The position numbers were made by a program, and so were the translations under genes. Shown in pieces: positions 54,836 through 64,000 of a stretch of 64,000 nucleotides of DNA; position 1 is the stretch's first letter; each line of letters opens with the position of its first letter. The notes beneath the pieces are model-generated. The model was not told where the DNA came from. It made no database searches and saw only the letters and a list, made by a program, of their open reading frames with translations. The DNA lies in the NCBI GenBank assembly GCA_016185465.1, contig JACPNO010000007.1:43619-107618 (forward strand), read 5' to 3'. This stretch comes from Candidatus Solibacter usitatus (GTDB taxonomy: Bacteria; Acidobacteriota; Terriglobia; Bryobacterales; Bryobacteraceae).

Positions 54836-55561
54836 TTATGAGTAAGCCGCGAAGGCCACCGGGGTTCCACGCTTTTTTGACTCACCCAGCAGCGGCCGGT
54901 TCAGAAAATCCACAAACGGCGTAATAGCCCGCAGGCGCTTCACCAGCTCATCTTGCAATTTTGGCGTCGTGGCGAGCTTCGGGTCGAGAATCACGTAGAA
55001 CAACCACTGCTTGTAGCGCAACAAATCGGCTGCAGGGTGATCCGCCGGGAATCCCTTGGGGACGCGCGAAAGCTGCGCGCCATACAACTTGCCCATCAGC
55101 GCCTGCAGGCTTTTCGAGCCCACCAGCTTCAAAAATTCTTTATGATGCACTGCCAGATGATTGCGGATGGCCCGTAGCTGGTCCGGCCCCGGCATGTACA
55201 CGCCTGCCGCCACCTCGATCTCTTTCGGGGAGACGCTGAAGTAGAACCCCGCGCCTGAGTGTTTTTCCATGCCGCGCCGCGGAAAAATGGCCGCGATGTG
55301 CGTCTTATAGGGCGTCTTGTCCTTGCTGAAGCGCGTGTCGCGATAGATTCGGTAAATCGCTTTGCCGGGCTCGGCGACGTAATCCGGCGCGAAACGCATC
55401 ATCTCGCGCGTCACCGCCAGAACCAGCTCCTGCATGGGCGCCTTCACCTGCTGGTCGTAGATGTGTTTGCGCGGCTGGAACCATTCGCGGTCGTTGTTGC
55501 GCCCCAGCGATCGTAGAAATTTCATGCCCTCCTCGGGAAATCCTGGAAATGCCGCCGCCAC
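54836..55561 (-). CDS. DUF2461 (TIGR02453) family protein
   Basis: FLRSLGRNNDREWFQPRKHIYDQQVKAPMQELV..IYRDTRFSKDKTPYKTHIAAIFPR. Confidence 0.9.
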   Translation of the reverse strand: MAAAFPGFPEEGMKFLRSLGRNNDREWFQPRKHIYDQQVKAPMQELVLAVTREMMRFAPDYVAEPGKAIYRIYRDTRFSKDKTPYKTHIAAIFPRRGMEKHSGAGFYFSVSPKEIEVAAGVYMPGPDQLRAIRNHLAVHHKEFLKLVGSKSLQALMGKLYGAQLSRVPKGFPADHPAADLLRYKQWLFYVILDPKLATTPKLQDELVKRLRAITPFVDFLNRPLLGESKKRGTPVAFAAYS

Positions 55562-55587
55562 GCCCTGCCTCCTCTATAATCGAAGTA

Positions 55588-56565
55588 ATGAATCCCACGG
55601 AAGAGACGCTTGAGCGCCTCGCCGCGATTCCTCAGGTCACCGTTTCCCGAGACGCGCCGCTCTCCCGTTATACCCGATTTGCCATCGGCGGGCCGGCCGA
55701 TATCTACGCCGAGACGGCGCACGTCGAGTCTTTCATCGCCGCGCTGCATATCGCCCGCGCCAGCGGCTTGCCGCATGTCGTCATCGGCGGCGGCACGAAT
55801 TTGATCGTCTCCGATGCGGGCTATCGCGGCATCGTGCTGCGCTTCACCGCGAAGCGCATTCTGGCCGCCGGGACGCGCGTGGCGGCCGATGCGGGGGCGG
55901 TGCTGCAGGATCTAGTCGATTTCGCGGTCGACCGCGGATTGCAGGGCCTGGAAACGCTGGCCGGCATTCCGGGCTCGGTGGGCGCGGCCATATACGGCAA
56001 TGCCGGCGCTTACGGACATTCCATCTCGGAACGCGCGCGCAGCGTTCGTTTCTTCGACGGCGCCGCCGTGCGTGTCTTTGACAACGAAGCCTGCGAATTC
56101 GCCTACCGCGAAAGTATTTTCAAGCGCCACAAAGAATGGATTATTTTTTCCACCGAGCTGGCGCTCGAAGCCGCCGACGCCGCCGCGCTGCGCAAGACTG
56201 CGGACGACATCGTCAAAGTCCGCAACCAGAAGTTTCCCGTCACCATGAAATGCGCCGGCAGTATTTTTAAGAATTTTCTGCTGGCGGAGCTCCCGGCGGA
56301 CGCAGCGAGCCGAATTCCCGCCGAAGTGATTCGCGAGGGCAAAGTTCCCGCCGCTTATTTTCTAGAGCTGGTGGGCGCCAAAGGGATGCAGTGGGGCGAT
56401 ATTCACGTTGCCACCTACCACGCCAACTTGATTTACAATGCCGGCTCGGGCTCGGCGCATGACCTGCGGGCGCTGATCGGGGAGCTGAAACAGCGCGTGG
56501 CCGCGAAATTCGCGGTAACGCTCGAAGAAGAAGTGCAATATGTGGGATTTGGCGATGATCGCTGA
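55588..56565 (+). CDS. murB: UDP-N-acetylmuramate dehydrogenase
   Basis: SRYTRFAIGGPADIYAETAHVESFIAAL..VIGGGTNLIVSDAGYRGIVLR..GIPGSVGAAIYGNAGAYG. Confidence 0.95.
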   Translation: MNPTEETLERLAAIPQVTVSRDAPLSRYTRFAIGGPADIYAETAHVESFIAALHIARASGLPHVVIGGGTNLIVSDAGYRGIVLRFTAKRILAAGTRVAADAGAVLQDLVDFAVDRGLQGLETLAGIPGSVGAAIYGNAGAYGHSISERARSVRFFDGAAVRVFDNEACEFAYRESIFKRHKEWIIFSTELALEAADAAALRKTADDIVKVRNQKFPVTMKCAGSIFKNFLLAELPADAASRIPAEVIREGKVPAAYFLELVGAKGMQWGDIHVATYHANLIYNAGSGSAHDLRALIGELKQRVAAKFAVTLEEEVQYVGFGDDR

Positions 56566-57766
56566 AGCCCTGCTGTTGCTGCAAATTGCCACCAGCGGCG
56601 GTCTGCATGAGGCAGTGAAAGCGGCGGATCGCGACCGCGTGGCAGCCCTGCTGGCAGCCGGCGCCGACGTCAATCAGCGCGACAGACTGGGCGCGACGCC
56701 GCTGCACGATGCCGCCTGGGTGGGTAAAATCGAAATCGTCAAACTGCTGCTCGACGCTCACGCCGAAGTGAATGCGCCGCATCAGGAAGCCGGCTCGCCG
56801 CCGCTGCATTTTGCCGTCATCAAGAATTACCGCGAGATCGTGGAGCTGCTCCTGGCTCGCGGCGCCGATCCGGCGGCGGTCGACCGCTCCGGCGCCACCG
56901 CCCTGCATCTGGCGGCGGATCGCGGCTATACGGCGCTCGCCGAACTGCTGGTCGAGCGCGGCGTCAGCGTGAACGCGCGCGACCGGCGCGGAGCTGCGCC
57001 GCTCGAAGTAGCCGCCTGGAAAGGCTACCGCGACACCGTCTCGTGGCTCGTCTCCCATGGCGGCGAGATCGACGCGCGCAACACCGAAACGGGCGTCACT
57101 CCGCTCAACAGCGCTGCCATCAAAGGCCACACCGAAGTGGTCGCACTCTTGCTTGAGCGCGGCGCCGACGACACTATTAAAGATCACTCCGGCCTCACGC
57201 CGCTGGCCAACGCGCTGCGCTTCCGGCACCGCAAAGTGCTGGAACTGCTGCTGGCCCATGCCGCCAAAGCACGTCAAGGCCCCGACGCCAATTTGCTGGA
57301 AGAAGCCGTGCTGGCGGGGACCGTCGAGATTGTGGATGTGCTGCTGGCGCAGGGCGCCGATCCCAATCGTTCCGGACAATCCGGCGCGACCGCCCTGCAT
57401 AACGCCGCGTTGAAAGGGCACGTGGAAATTGCTCGCCTGCTGCTGGCTCATGGCGCCAAGGTGAACGCGCGCAATTCCTACGGCGCAACTCCCCTGCACG
57501 ATGCCGCGCTCAGCGGCCAGCGCGAGATCGCCGAAATGCTGCTGGCGCACGGCGCCGATAAGGACGCGCGCGATGGCGAATCCGACGCCACCCCGCTCTA
57601 TCATGCGGCTTCGATGGGCCGCGAGCCGGTGGTCGGGCTGCTGCTCGAACGCGGCGCCGACGTCAATGCCCAGACCAAAGCCGGGTTTACGCCGCTGCAC
57701 GCGGCTAAAAGCAACGGCTATTCGCGGGTGGCGGAATTGTTGCGGGAACATGGCGCGGTGAAGTAA
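56540..57766 (+). CDS. Ankyrin-repeat protein
   Basis: Tandem ~33-aa ankyrin units across the ORF; start 56540 or 56555. Confidence 0.85.
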   Translation: MWDLAMIAEALLLLQIATSGGLHEAVKAADRDRVAALLAAGADVNQRDRLGATPLHDAAWVGKIEIVKLLLDAHAEVNAPHQEAGSPPLHFAVIKNYREIVELLLARGADPAAVDRSGATALHLAADRGYTALAELLVERGVSVNARDRRGAAPLEVAAWKGYRDTVSWLVSHGGEIDARNTETGVTPLNSAAIKGHTEVVALLLERGADDTIKDHSGLTPLANALRFRHRKVLELLLAHAAKARQGPDANLLEEAVLAGTVEIVDVLLAQGADPNRSGQSGATALHNAALKGHVEIARLLLAHGAKVNARNSYGATPLHDAALSGQREIAEMLLAHGADKDARDGESDATPLYHAASMGREPVVGLLLERGADVNAQTKAGFTPLHAAKSNGYSRVAELLREHGAVK

Positions 57767-57791
57767 ACCCCGCTGAGCGAAGACTCGTCTA
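57765..57791 (+). promoter_or_regulatory. Putative ECF-sigma promoter P1: AAACC-N16-CGTCTA
   Basis: Same motif and spacing as 58288-58314. Confidence 0.6.
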
Positions 57792-57816
57792 ATCCCCGCA
57801 GGAGCTCTTCACATCT

Positions 57817-58287
57817 ATGAAAAAGCGCATTCTTTATACGATTATCGTCGCCAGCGTTGCGCTGGCTGCGCTGCCTGCGCAGGAACATACCCCGCCCACG
57901 GCGGCGCAAAGGGTAGCCGATCGCGTGGCGCGGCTTACCACGCTGCTCACCCTGAACGCGGCCCAGCAAGCCGAAGCGACGACCATCTTCACTGCTGAGC
58001 AAAACGCTTTGGCCGGAGTCATGACCAGCATGCGGACGGCGCGGACGGCCCTGAAGGCCGCCGTGCAGAAAAACGATCAGGCGGCGATAGCCACGCAGGC
58101 AGCCCAGATCGGCAGCCTGGTCACACAGGAAGTGCAGGCTCAAGCCACGGCCGAAGCCGCTTTTTACGCCATCCTCGACACGACTCAGCAGGCCAAGTTC
58201 AACGAATTGCATGCTCCCGGTTTTGGCGGCGGTCCAGGCGGATTCGGAGGTAGAGGGCGCGGACCCGGCGGTCCTGGACCCCACTAG
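57817..58287 (+). CDS. Spy/CpxP-like periplasmic protein
   Basis: Signal peptide, helical core (LTLNAAQQAEATTIFTAEQNALAGVM..), Gly-rich tail. Confidence 0.6.
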   Translation: MKKRILYTIIVASVALAALPAQEHTPPTAAQRVADRVARLTTLLTLNAAQQAEATTIFTAEQNALAGVMTSMRTARTALKAAVQKNDQAAIATQAAQIGSLVTQEVQAQATAEAAFYAILDTTQQAKFNELHAPGFGGGPGGFGGRGRGPGGPGPH

Positions 58288-58314
58288 AAACCTGGCTTGA
58301 ACGGGACTCGTCTA
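58288..58314 (+). promoter_or_regulatory. Putative ECF-sigma promoter P2: AAACC-N16-CGTCTA
   Basis: Immediately upstream of the sigma factor gene. Confidence 0.6.
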
Positions 58315-58321
58315 CAACGGA

Positions 58322-58897
58322 ATGGGAAACGCGGCAACGTCTCACTGGATGAGGGGCGTCAAGAGAGAGGACGTTGCCGCGCTTACTGGCGACTTCGAAG
58401 AGGTGGTTCGAGTATGCCAGCCCAGAATTTTTCGCTTCGCGCTAGCGTCATTGCGGGACCGGGACGCGGCGCAAACCGTGACCCAGGATTGCTTTCTGAA
58501 GGCCTTTCAGGCACGCGACCGGTTTCGCCACGATTGCAGCGTGGAAACCTGGTTGATGCGCATTGCTATCAACCTGGTTCGCGATCATGCGCGCAACCAA
58601 CGATGGCAATTCTGGCGGCGGGCGGAGCAAAGTGCCAGGCCGGTTGAGGTATTTCAGAATGGGCTGGGCGATGGGAAGCTGTCGCCGGAGACGCAAGCGT
58701 CTTTGAAACAGCAGGTTGAAGCGATCTGGGAGGCGGCCGGCAGCCTTTCGGAAAAGCAGCGTACCGTTTTTCTGTTGCGCTTTGTGGAAGACATGGATCT
58801 ATTGGATATTGCGGCGGCTACCGGAATGCGGGAGGGCACAGTGAAGTCTCACCTGTTCCGCGCATTGCAAGCCGTTCGAGAACGGATGGGAGCTTAG
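58322..58897 (+). CDS. ECF-type RNA polymerase sigma factor
   Basis: RIFRFALASLRDRDAAQTVTQDCFLKAFQARDRFRHDCSVETWLMRIAINLVRDHARNQR; LSEKQRTVFLLRFVEDMDLLDIAAATGMREGTVKSHLFRALQAVR. Confidence 0.92.
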   Translation: MGNAATSHWMRGVKREDVAALTGDFEEVVRVCQPRIFRFALASLRDRDAAQTVTQDCFLKAFQARDRFRHDCSVETWLMRIAINLVRDHARNQRWQFWRRAEQSARPVEVFQNGLGDGKLSPETQASLKQQVEAIWEAAGSLSEKQRTVFLLRFVEDMDLLDIAAATGMREGTVKSHLFRALQAVRERMGA

Positions 58898-58898
58898 A

Positions 58899-59348
58899 AT
58901 GAACCGGCATTTGTCCTCGCAAGATGTCTGCGCGTGGCTGTCTGGAAACCACACGCCGGAGCTGCAGCAGCATGTCCTGGGCTGCGCGGTGTGCCAGGCG
59001 GAACTGGATCGCCTGGGCCAGGCGCTCACGCAATTTCGCGGCACGGTGCGCCAGTGGAGTGAGCAGCAACACAACGGTGAGGTGAAATTGACGGCGTCCG
59101 CCGGCGGCTGGCGGCATCTGCGCTGGGCCTGCGCGGCGATGGCTGCGTGTCTGCTGGTCAGCGTTTCAGTGATCTGGCGCGGAAATCAACCACCCGCCGG
59201 AGGCGCGACCGCAGCCGACGCCGCGCTGCTGGCGCAAGTGGACCAGCAGGTGTCTCGCGCCGTTCCTTCCCCCATGGAGCCCTTGATGAATCTGGTTTCG
59301 TGGGAGGGGGCCGGGTCAACGGAAACCGGAACGGTGAAAACCAAATGA
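58899..59348 (+). CDS. Anti-sigma factor, zinc-finger (HxxxCxxC) with TM
   Basis: LQQHVLGCAVCQAELDRL; TM segment WACAAMAACLLVSVSVIW. Confidence 0.75.
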   Translation: MNRHLSSQDVCAWLSGNHTPELQQHVLGCAVCQAELDRLGQALTQFRGTVRQWSEQQHNGEVKLTASAGGWRHLRWACAAMAACLLVSVSVIWRGNQPPAGGATAADAALLAQVDQQVSRAVPSPMEPLMNLVSWEGAGSTETGTVKTK

Positions 59349-59848
59349 TGCGTCCCCTGCGATGGCTCGGTCTCATTTTTTCGCTGGCCGTGTTGGCTTC
59401 GGCCACGCTCTACACCCAGCAGCCTCCTGAGGGCCGCCCGGAAGGGCCGGGGTTTGGGCCGGGAATGCGTCCCGGCCGCCCGCCGATGGAGCGCGGCCTG
59501 CGAGTCGGACCTCCCGGAAGATGGTGGACCGATGCGGCTCTGGTGGCCAGACTTGGCCTCACCGCGGACCAACAGACAAAAATCGGGGAGATCTTCCAAT
59601 CGAGCCGCCTGCGGCTGATCGACCTGAGCGCGGCCCTGCAGAAAGAGGAAGCCATTCTCGAGCCGCTGCTGGAAGCGGATCCTCCGGAGGAGTCGACGAT
59701 TCTGCTGCAAATCGACCGCATTTCGCAAGCCCGCGCGGGGCTCGAGAAAGCCAACGCCAGAATGCTGCTGGGTTTTCGCGGCGTGCTGAGCCAGGACCAA
59801 TGGAAGAAGCTGCAGGCCGAACGTTCAGCGCGCGGCCCTCGCCGGTGA
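59345..59848 (+). CDS. Spy/CpxP/ZraP-like periplasmic protein
   Basis: LVARLGLTADQQTKIGEIFQSSRLRLIDLSAALQKEEAILEPLLEAD; ATGA overlap with anti-sigma. Confidence 0.7.
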   Translation: MMRPLRWLGLIFSLAVLASATLYTQQPPEGRPEGPGFGPGMRPGRPPMERGLRVGPPGRWWTDAALVARLGLTADQQTKIGEIFQSSRLRLIDLSAALQKEEAILEPLLEADPPEESTILLQIDRISQARAGLEKANARMLLGFRGVLSQDQWKKLQAERSARGPRR

Positions 59849-60048
59849 GGCCGGTCACCGCCTTTCAGGCCTTCCCCAGCCCGAATGGACATTGGGGAAT
59901 CGGCCTGTGCGTGCGCCTGGCTCCAGGCGCCCCGATCGAGATCTGCGGGCCAGGCTTTAGCGCGCGCACCGTGCTCGCGCAGTCGGAAGGCGCGTTCTAT
60001 TTCGTGCTCCTGGATAGCGTCCCGAAGCAAGAGAGCACCACGCGTTAA
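59845..60048 (+). CDS. Small hypothetical protein
   Basis: GTG start overlapping previous stop; VRPVTAFQAFPSPNGHWGIGLCVRLAPGAPIEICGPGFSARTVLAQSEGAFYFVLLDSV. Confidence 0.35.
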   Translation: MRPVTAFQAFPSPNGHWGIGLCVRLAPGAPIEICGPGFSARTVLAQSEGAFYFVLLDSVPKQESTTR

Positions 60049-60117
60049 GCGCATCCCTCCAGTTGTGCTATTCTCCGCAATCAGTCCAAAAACTTAGGAG
60101 ACCGAGGAGAAACCGCC

Positions 60118-60411
60118 ATGGAGGAATGGGCCTTTGCGCAACTGAAACCCACCGACCAGTTGGCCCAGCTGCGTTTTTTTTCCGTAAAAAAGCCGCATGG
60201 CGCCGGAGAAGTCGAGTTCCGCATTACGGTCTGGGAATATGTGAAGCCACGCGATCCCGAGATGCCCTTCTTTGCCCAGGCCGACAAGCAGACCAACCAG
60301 AAAACGATGCCGTTTACGCCTACCGGCTGGGGCAGAACGTTGCTGGATGCGCTGGCCGAATGCATCGAAGCCGTACATCGCTTTCCGTATGAGGGGCCGG
60401 AAGCTGGGTAA
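60118..60411 (+). CDS. Small conserved hypothetical protein
   Basis: MEEWAFAQLKPTDQLAQLRFFSVKKPHGAGEVEFRITVWEYVKP..; RBS-like GGAGACCGAGGAG upstream. Confidence 0.6.
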   Translation: MEEWAFAQLKPTDQLAQLRFFSVKKPHGAGEVEFRITVWEYVKPRDPEMPFFAQADKQTNQKTMPFTPTGWGRTLLDALAECIEAVHRFPYEGPEAG

Positions 60412-60473
60412 GCGTCGTCCCATCCAAAAAGTCCGAGAATTAATCTCCCGCCGCCGCACTACTTTATGCCTAC

Positions 60474-62057
60474 GTGCATTCTTCCGCTACGCCGCCCGGG
60501 TTAGCCCACGCCGCCGACGTGCTGAGCGGCCAGTTGCGGGCCCATCTCGGCAAGCTGTTTGTGCTGCTGCGCCCGCGAACTGGCCCCATCGCCCGCCGTT
60601 TTCGCTCCTGGCTGCGGGCTCACCACTTCGATGCGCGCCAGGTCAAAGCCCTGTGCAGCATCACGCCGGCCGCGGCCGCGGTCGTCATGGGCGCGCGCAC
60701 GCCGGCCGCCTTCTTCGAGCAGGTGGAATACAACGGACGGCGCCTGGCCAAGCTGGATGTCGCGCCTGAGCAGGTCATCGACGCCTTACGCCATTACGAC
60801 AGCCTGCTCGATCCGTGGCTGGGCCGCTTGCCGCCGGCCGCGGCGCGCGATCTGGCATGGGCCCGCAGCCAGTTGCAGTTCTGCATCGTTCTGGCGCTGA
60901 ATAACGCCTTCTATCAGGTGCGGGAGGCCGAAGCCCATACTTTTTACCAGCTGGCCGACGCCGGGTCGCAGGCCGGGAGCTTGCAGGACTTGATCGGCCG
61001 GTATTTGAAAATCCTGAAAACCTTTTGCCGGGCCGATGCCGCGCGGCTGCAACTGTTCCACGCGGGCGGCAGGCCGTCGCCGCGCATGATGCCCGGACTT
61101 GCCCGCCCCCGGTTGCTGGCCGGCGCGAGCGGCCGCAAATGGATTCTGGATGCAGAGTTGCGGCGGCGGTATCGATGTTTCTGGTCGATTCCGCTGCTGC
61201 GCGAAGGCCGGTTGGCTGGGGTGATGCAGTTCGGGTTCGCCGTGCAATACCGCTGGCTGCCCAGGGAACTGCACTTATTGTGCGCCGCCGCCGAACGCTG
61301 CCTGCGCGCCGCCGAGCGGGTGAAGCTGATGGCCGACCTGGCCGGGCGCGAGGAGCAGGTCCGCTGCCTGGGAGAGCACATGATGCGGATCGAGGAGGAG
61401 GAGCGGCGCCGCATCAGCCGCGAGCTGCACGATGAAACCGGCCAGTCGCTGCTGTGCATCCGGCTGCAGCTGGAGTTGCTGGAACGGATGTCGCAGAACG
61501 GCCTGCGGGCGCGGGTGGTCGAAATTCGCGAGCTGACCGAACATACCATTATCGAGATCCGGCGTATTATCGCCGCGCTCAGCCCGGCGGTTCTGGAGCA
61601 GCTGGGCCTGGCGGCGGCTCTGCGCCAGCTGACCAACCGTTTTCGCAGCCTGTATCCGGGAAGGGTGCGGTTGCAGATTTCGGCCAGTTTGCCGCGCCTG
61701 TCGCGGGAGACCGAAACCACCGCCTACCGGCTGGTGCAGGAGTGTTATCACAACATTGCCAAGCATTCCAAGGCCGCCACCGTAAACATTTCCCTGCGCT
61801 CCACCGATGAACTACTGAGGCTTAGCGTGCACGATGACGGCGTCGGTTTCGAGACAGGTGCGGCCCCGGGGCGCAATTCCACGGGTTTGACCGGCATGAA
61901 GGAACGGGTCGCGCTGTTGGGCGGCCGTTTCGAAATCCGCAGCCGGCTTCGCCGCGGAACCACGATTCGAGCCGATTTGCCGCTGGGGGCGATCCAAGCG
62001 CGCCCCGCAAAGCGCGCCGGTAACACGGCCTTGCAACGCAAACAGGATGTGATTTAG
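60474..62057 (+). CDS. Sensor histidine kinase, NarL/DegS-type (HisKA_3)
   Basis: RRISRELHDETGQSLLCIRLQLELLE; HATPase SVHDDGVGFETG..STGLTGMKERVALLGG. Confidence 0.9.
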   Translation: MHSSATPPGLAHAADVLSGQLRAHLGKLFVLLRPRTGPIARRFRSWLRAHHFDARQVKALCSITPAAAAVVMGARTPAAFFEQVEYNGRRLAKLDVAPEQVIDALRHYDSLLDPWLGRLPPAAARDLAWARSQLQFCIVLALNNAFYQVREAEAHTFYQLADAGSQAGSLQDLIGRYLKILKTFCRADAARLQLFHAGGRPSPRMMPGLARPRLLAGASGRKWILDAELRRRYRCFWSIPLLREGRLAGVMQFGFAVQYRWLPRELHLLCAAAERCLRAAERVKLMADLAGREEQVRCLGEHMMRIEEEERRRISRELHDETGQSLLCIRLQLELLERMSQNGLRARVVEIRELTEHTIIEIRRIIAALSPAVLEQLGLAAALRQLTNRFRSLYPGRVRLQISASLPRLSRETETTAYRLVQECYHNIAKHSKAATVNISLRSTDELLRLSVHDDGVGFETGAAPGRNSTGLTGMKERVALLGGRFEIRSRLRRGTTIRADLPLGAIQARPAKRAGNTALQRKQDVI

Positions 62058-62059
62058 GT

Positions 62060-62725
62060 ATGGGCAAGATTCGGATATTTCTCACGGACGATCATACGTT
62101 GTTCCGCCAGGGCGTCAAGACGCTCATCGATTCTGAACCGGACATGGAAATTGTGGGTGAATCGTCGAGTGCCACCGACGCCATCGCCCACGCGCCCGAA
62201 GCACGCCCCGACGTAGTGCTGATGGACATCGGCATGCAGGGTCTGAGCAGCTTCGAAGCCACCCGCCAAATCCGCAAAAACCGGCCGGAAACCAAGGTGC
62301 TGTTCCTCACCATGTACGACGACGAAGACTATCTGGTCGAGTGCATGGAGGCCGGAGCCGCCGGCTATGTCCTCAAGGACAGCCCGGCGCTTGAGCTGCT
62401 GAACGCGATCCGCGAAATCCATCGCGGCGGCACCTACCTGAGTCCCCGCATGCTGGCCCAACTGGTGGACGATTTCCGCTCGCGTATCAAGTCCACCACC
62501 CGCCTGCCGCGCTTTGCCACCCTTACCCCGCGCGAGAAAGAAGTGCTGAAAATGCTGGCGGAAGGCAATTCAGTCAAGGAAATTGCCTGCACTCTCGATC
62601 TCAGCGTAAAGACCATCGAAGCCCACAAATTCAACCTGATGCGCAAACTCGACATTCACAATAAAGCGCAGCTGGTGCAGTACGCCGTGCAAAAGAAAAT
62701 CATCAAGATCGCGATTCCCGCGTAA
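62060..62725 (+). CDS. LuxR/NarL-family response regulator
   Basis: FLTDDHTLFRQGVKTLIDSEPDMEIVGE, PDVVLMDIGMQG, LTPREKEVLKMLAEGNSVKEIACTLDLSVKTIEAHKFNLMRKLDI. Confidence 0.95.
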   Translation: MGKIRIFLTDDHTLFRQGVKTLIDSEPDMEIVGESSSATDAIAHAPEARPDVVLMDIGMQGLSSFEATRQIRKNRPETKVLFLTMYDDEDYLVECMEAGAAGYVLKDSPALELLNAIREIHRGGTYLSPRMLAQLVDDFRSRIKSTTRLPRFATLTPREKEVLKMLAEGNSVKEIACTLDLSVKTIEAHKFNLMRKLDIHNKAQLVQYAVQKKIIKIAIPA

Positions 62726-62772
62726 AACTCGCCCAATCCGCCGTCTCCGCGCGCCCCTGTTAGAATCTCTAC

Positions 62773-63696
62773 ATGCACGCCATCACCCGCCGCAGTTTTG
62801 CCGGAGCGATGATGGTCCCGCTCGCGCGGCCGTTGGCGGCTGCCACTCCGCGGCCCATGCGCCTGGGCGGTCCCATCTTTCTGAAGTCGGACGATCCTCG
62901 CGAATTAGCGCGTGAGCATCGCCGCCTGGGCTACAACGCCGCCTATTGCCCGCCAGTCAAAGCCAGCGAAACCGGGCGCATCAAGGAAATCGAGAAAGCC
63001 TTCGCCGCTGAGAATGTCGTGATCGCCGAAGTCGGGGCCTGGGTCAACATGCTCGATCCCGATCCCGAAAAGCGCGGCAAGAATATCGAGTTCGTCATCG
63101 AACGCCTGGCGGTGGCCGAAGCTGTGGGCGCGCGCTGCTGCCCCGACATCGCCGGCTCCTACAATCCCAAGGTCTGGTACGGGCCGCATCCCAAGAATCT
63201 CTCGCAAGAATTTTTCGACGCCACCGTCGAGAATTGCCGCCGCGTCATCGATGCCGTAAAGCCCAGCCGCACCAAATTCACTATTGAAATGATGGGCTGG
63301 AATATTCCCGACGGTCCGGATTCCTACCTGGCGCTCATTCGCGCCGTCGACCGCCCCGGATTTGCCGTTCATATGGACGTTTGTAATGGCATCAACAGTC
63401 CTACGCGCTTCTACCGCTCGGGCGAGTTCATAGCGGATTGCTTCCGCAAACTCGGGCCGTGGGTGGCCTCTTGCCATGCCAAGGATCTGGCGTGGGACAT
63501 CGAGCTGAACGTGCATTTCCGCGAAACCATTCCGGGCCGCGGCGAAGTCGATTACCGCACTTACCTGCGCGAGATCGCCGCGCTGCCCGTAGACGCGCCG
63601 CTGATGCTGGAGCATCTGAAAACGGCCGAAGAGTACGACGAGGGCAAGCAGTACATCCAAAAAATCGCCGCCGAACTCGGGCTGGCATTCGCGTGA
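62773..63696 (+). CDS. Sugar phosphate isomerase/epimerase with Tat-like signal
   Basis: ITRRSFAGAMMVPLARPLAAA; FTIEMMGWNIPDGPDSYLALI..FAVHMDVCNGI. Confidence 0.85.
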   Translation: MHAITRRSFAGAMMVPLARPLAAATPRPMRLGGPIFLKSDDPRELAREHRRLGYNAAYCPPVKASETGRIKEIEKAFAAENVVIAEVGAWVNMLDPDPEKRGKNIEFVIERLAVAEAVGARCCPDIAGSYNPKVWYGPHPKNLSQEFFDATVENCRRVIDAVKPSRTKFTIEMMGWNIPDGPDSYLALIRAVDRPGFAVHMDVCNGINSPTRFYRSGEFIADCFRKLGPWVASCHAKDLAWDIELNVHFRETIPGRGEVDYRTYLREIAALPVDAPLMLEHLKTAEEYDEGKQYIQKIAAELGLAFA

Positions 63697-63706
63697 AAGG
63701 CATCTT

Positions 63707-64000
63707 ATGAATCGACGAACATTTCTGGCGACGGCTTCGGCGAGCGCGTTGGCGGCTGCCGCGCCCCAGCGGCTCCCCATCAAGAAAGCCGTGCTGCTCG
63801 ACATGCTGCCTTCGCAGTTAAGCTATGCCGCCCGCTTCAAGCTGGGCCGCGATCTCGGCTTCGAGGAGATCGAATGCCCAACCACTCCCGACGAGCGAAT
63901 CGCCGTAGAACTCAAGCGCGCTTCTGAGTCGAGCGGGCTGCGAATTCACTCCGTGATGAACCAGGCGCACTGGAAATATCCGCTGTCGTCCGGCGATTCC
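63707..64000 (+). CDS. Sugar phosphate isomerase/epimerase-like, Tat signal (3' truncated by window edge)
   Basis: MNRRTFLATASASALAAAAPQRLPIKKAVLLDMLP..LGRDLGFEEIECPT; open to window end. Confidence 0.75.
   Translation, partial: MNRRTFLATASASALAAAAPQRLPIKKAVLLDMLPSQLSYAARFKLGRDLGFEEIECPTTPDERIAVELKRASESSGLRIHSVMNQAHWKYPLSSGDS

Noticed and set aside
56267-57751. 494-aa minus-strand ORF opposite the ankyrin gene
   Set aside because: Internal repeat pattern is the mirror of the ankyrin repeats on the plus strand; composition typical of antisense ORFs.
1-64000. tRNA genes, prophage or integrative element
   Set aside because: No tRNA-like T-loop/acceptor sequences noticed by eye in intergenic gaps, and no integrase, transposase or phage structural ORFs; a tRNAscan run would be needed to be certain.

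Overview
This 64 kb GC-rich window looks like an Acidobacteria chromosome (Bryobacterales/Solibacter-like, inferred from the PadR + large duplicated-permease pair and gene style). It is mostly housekeeping and metabolic genes: ggt, asnS, rocF, ddl, an S41 peptidase, gdhA, mutS, anmK, cstA with a Sel_put partner, mqnD, nuoM, recQ, ispDF, lpxB, an M1 peptidase, rpoD-dnaG, murB, an ECF sigma/anti-sigma cluster, and a NarL-type two-component system. There is no CRISPR array, prophage, or recognisable tRNA/rRNA. The main unexplained signals are: (i) three families of paired inverted repeats (REPIN/MITE-like) that sit flush against stop codons or about 12 nt upstream of start codons, one carrying a minisatellite core; (ii) a decayed island at 3.6-4.3 kb with a LysR fragment that differs from its intact paralogue almost only at synonymous sites, fused to a membrane-protein remnant; (iii) a 12-bp perfect inverted repeat upstream of padR, apparently separated from the gene by a repeat insertion; (iv) two toxin-antitoxin loci with palindromic operators, one with a PIN toxin lacking a canonical start codon; (v) a structured-RNA candidate upstream of mqnD; (vi) a bipartite ECF-type promoter motif shared by two promoters of the sigma/anti-sigma/Spy-like cluster; (vii) a small ORF bracketed by two 16-bp near-palindromes. 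Family names come from reading the protein sequences; no searches were run.
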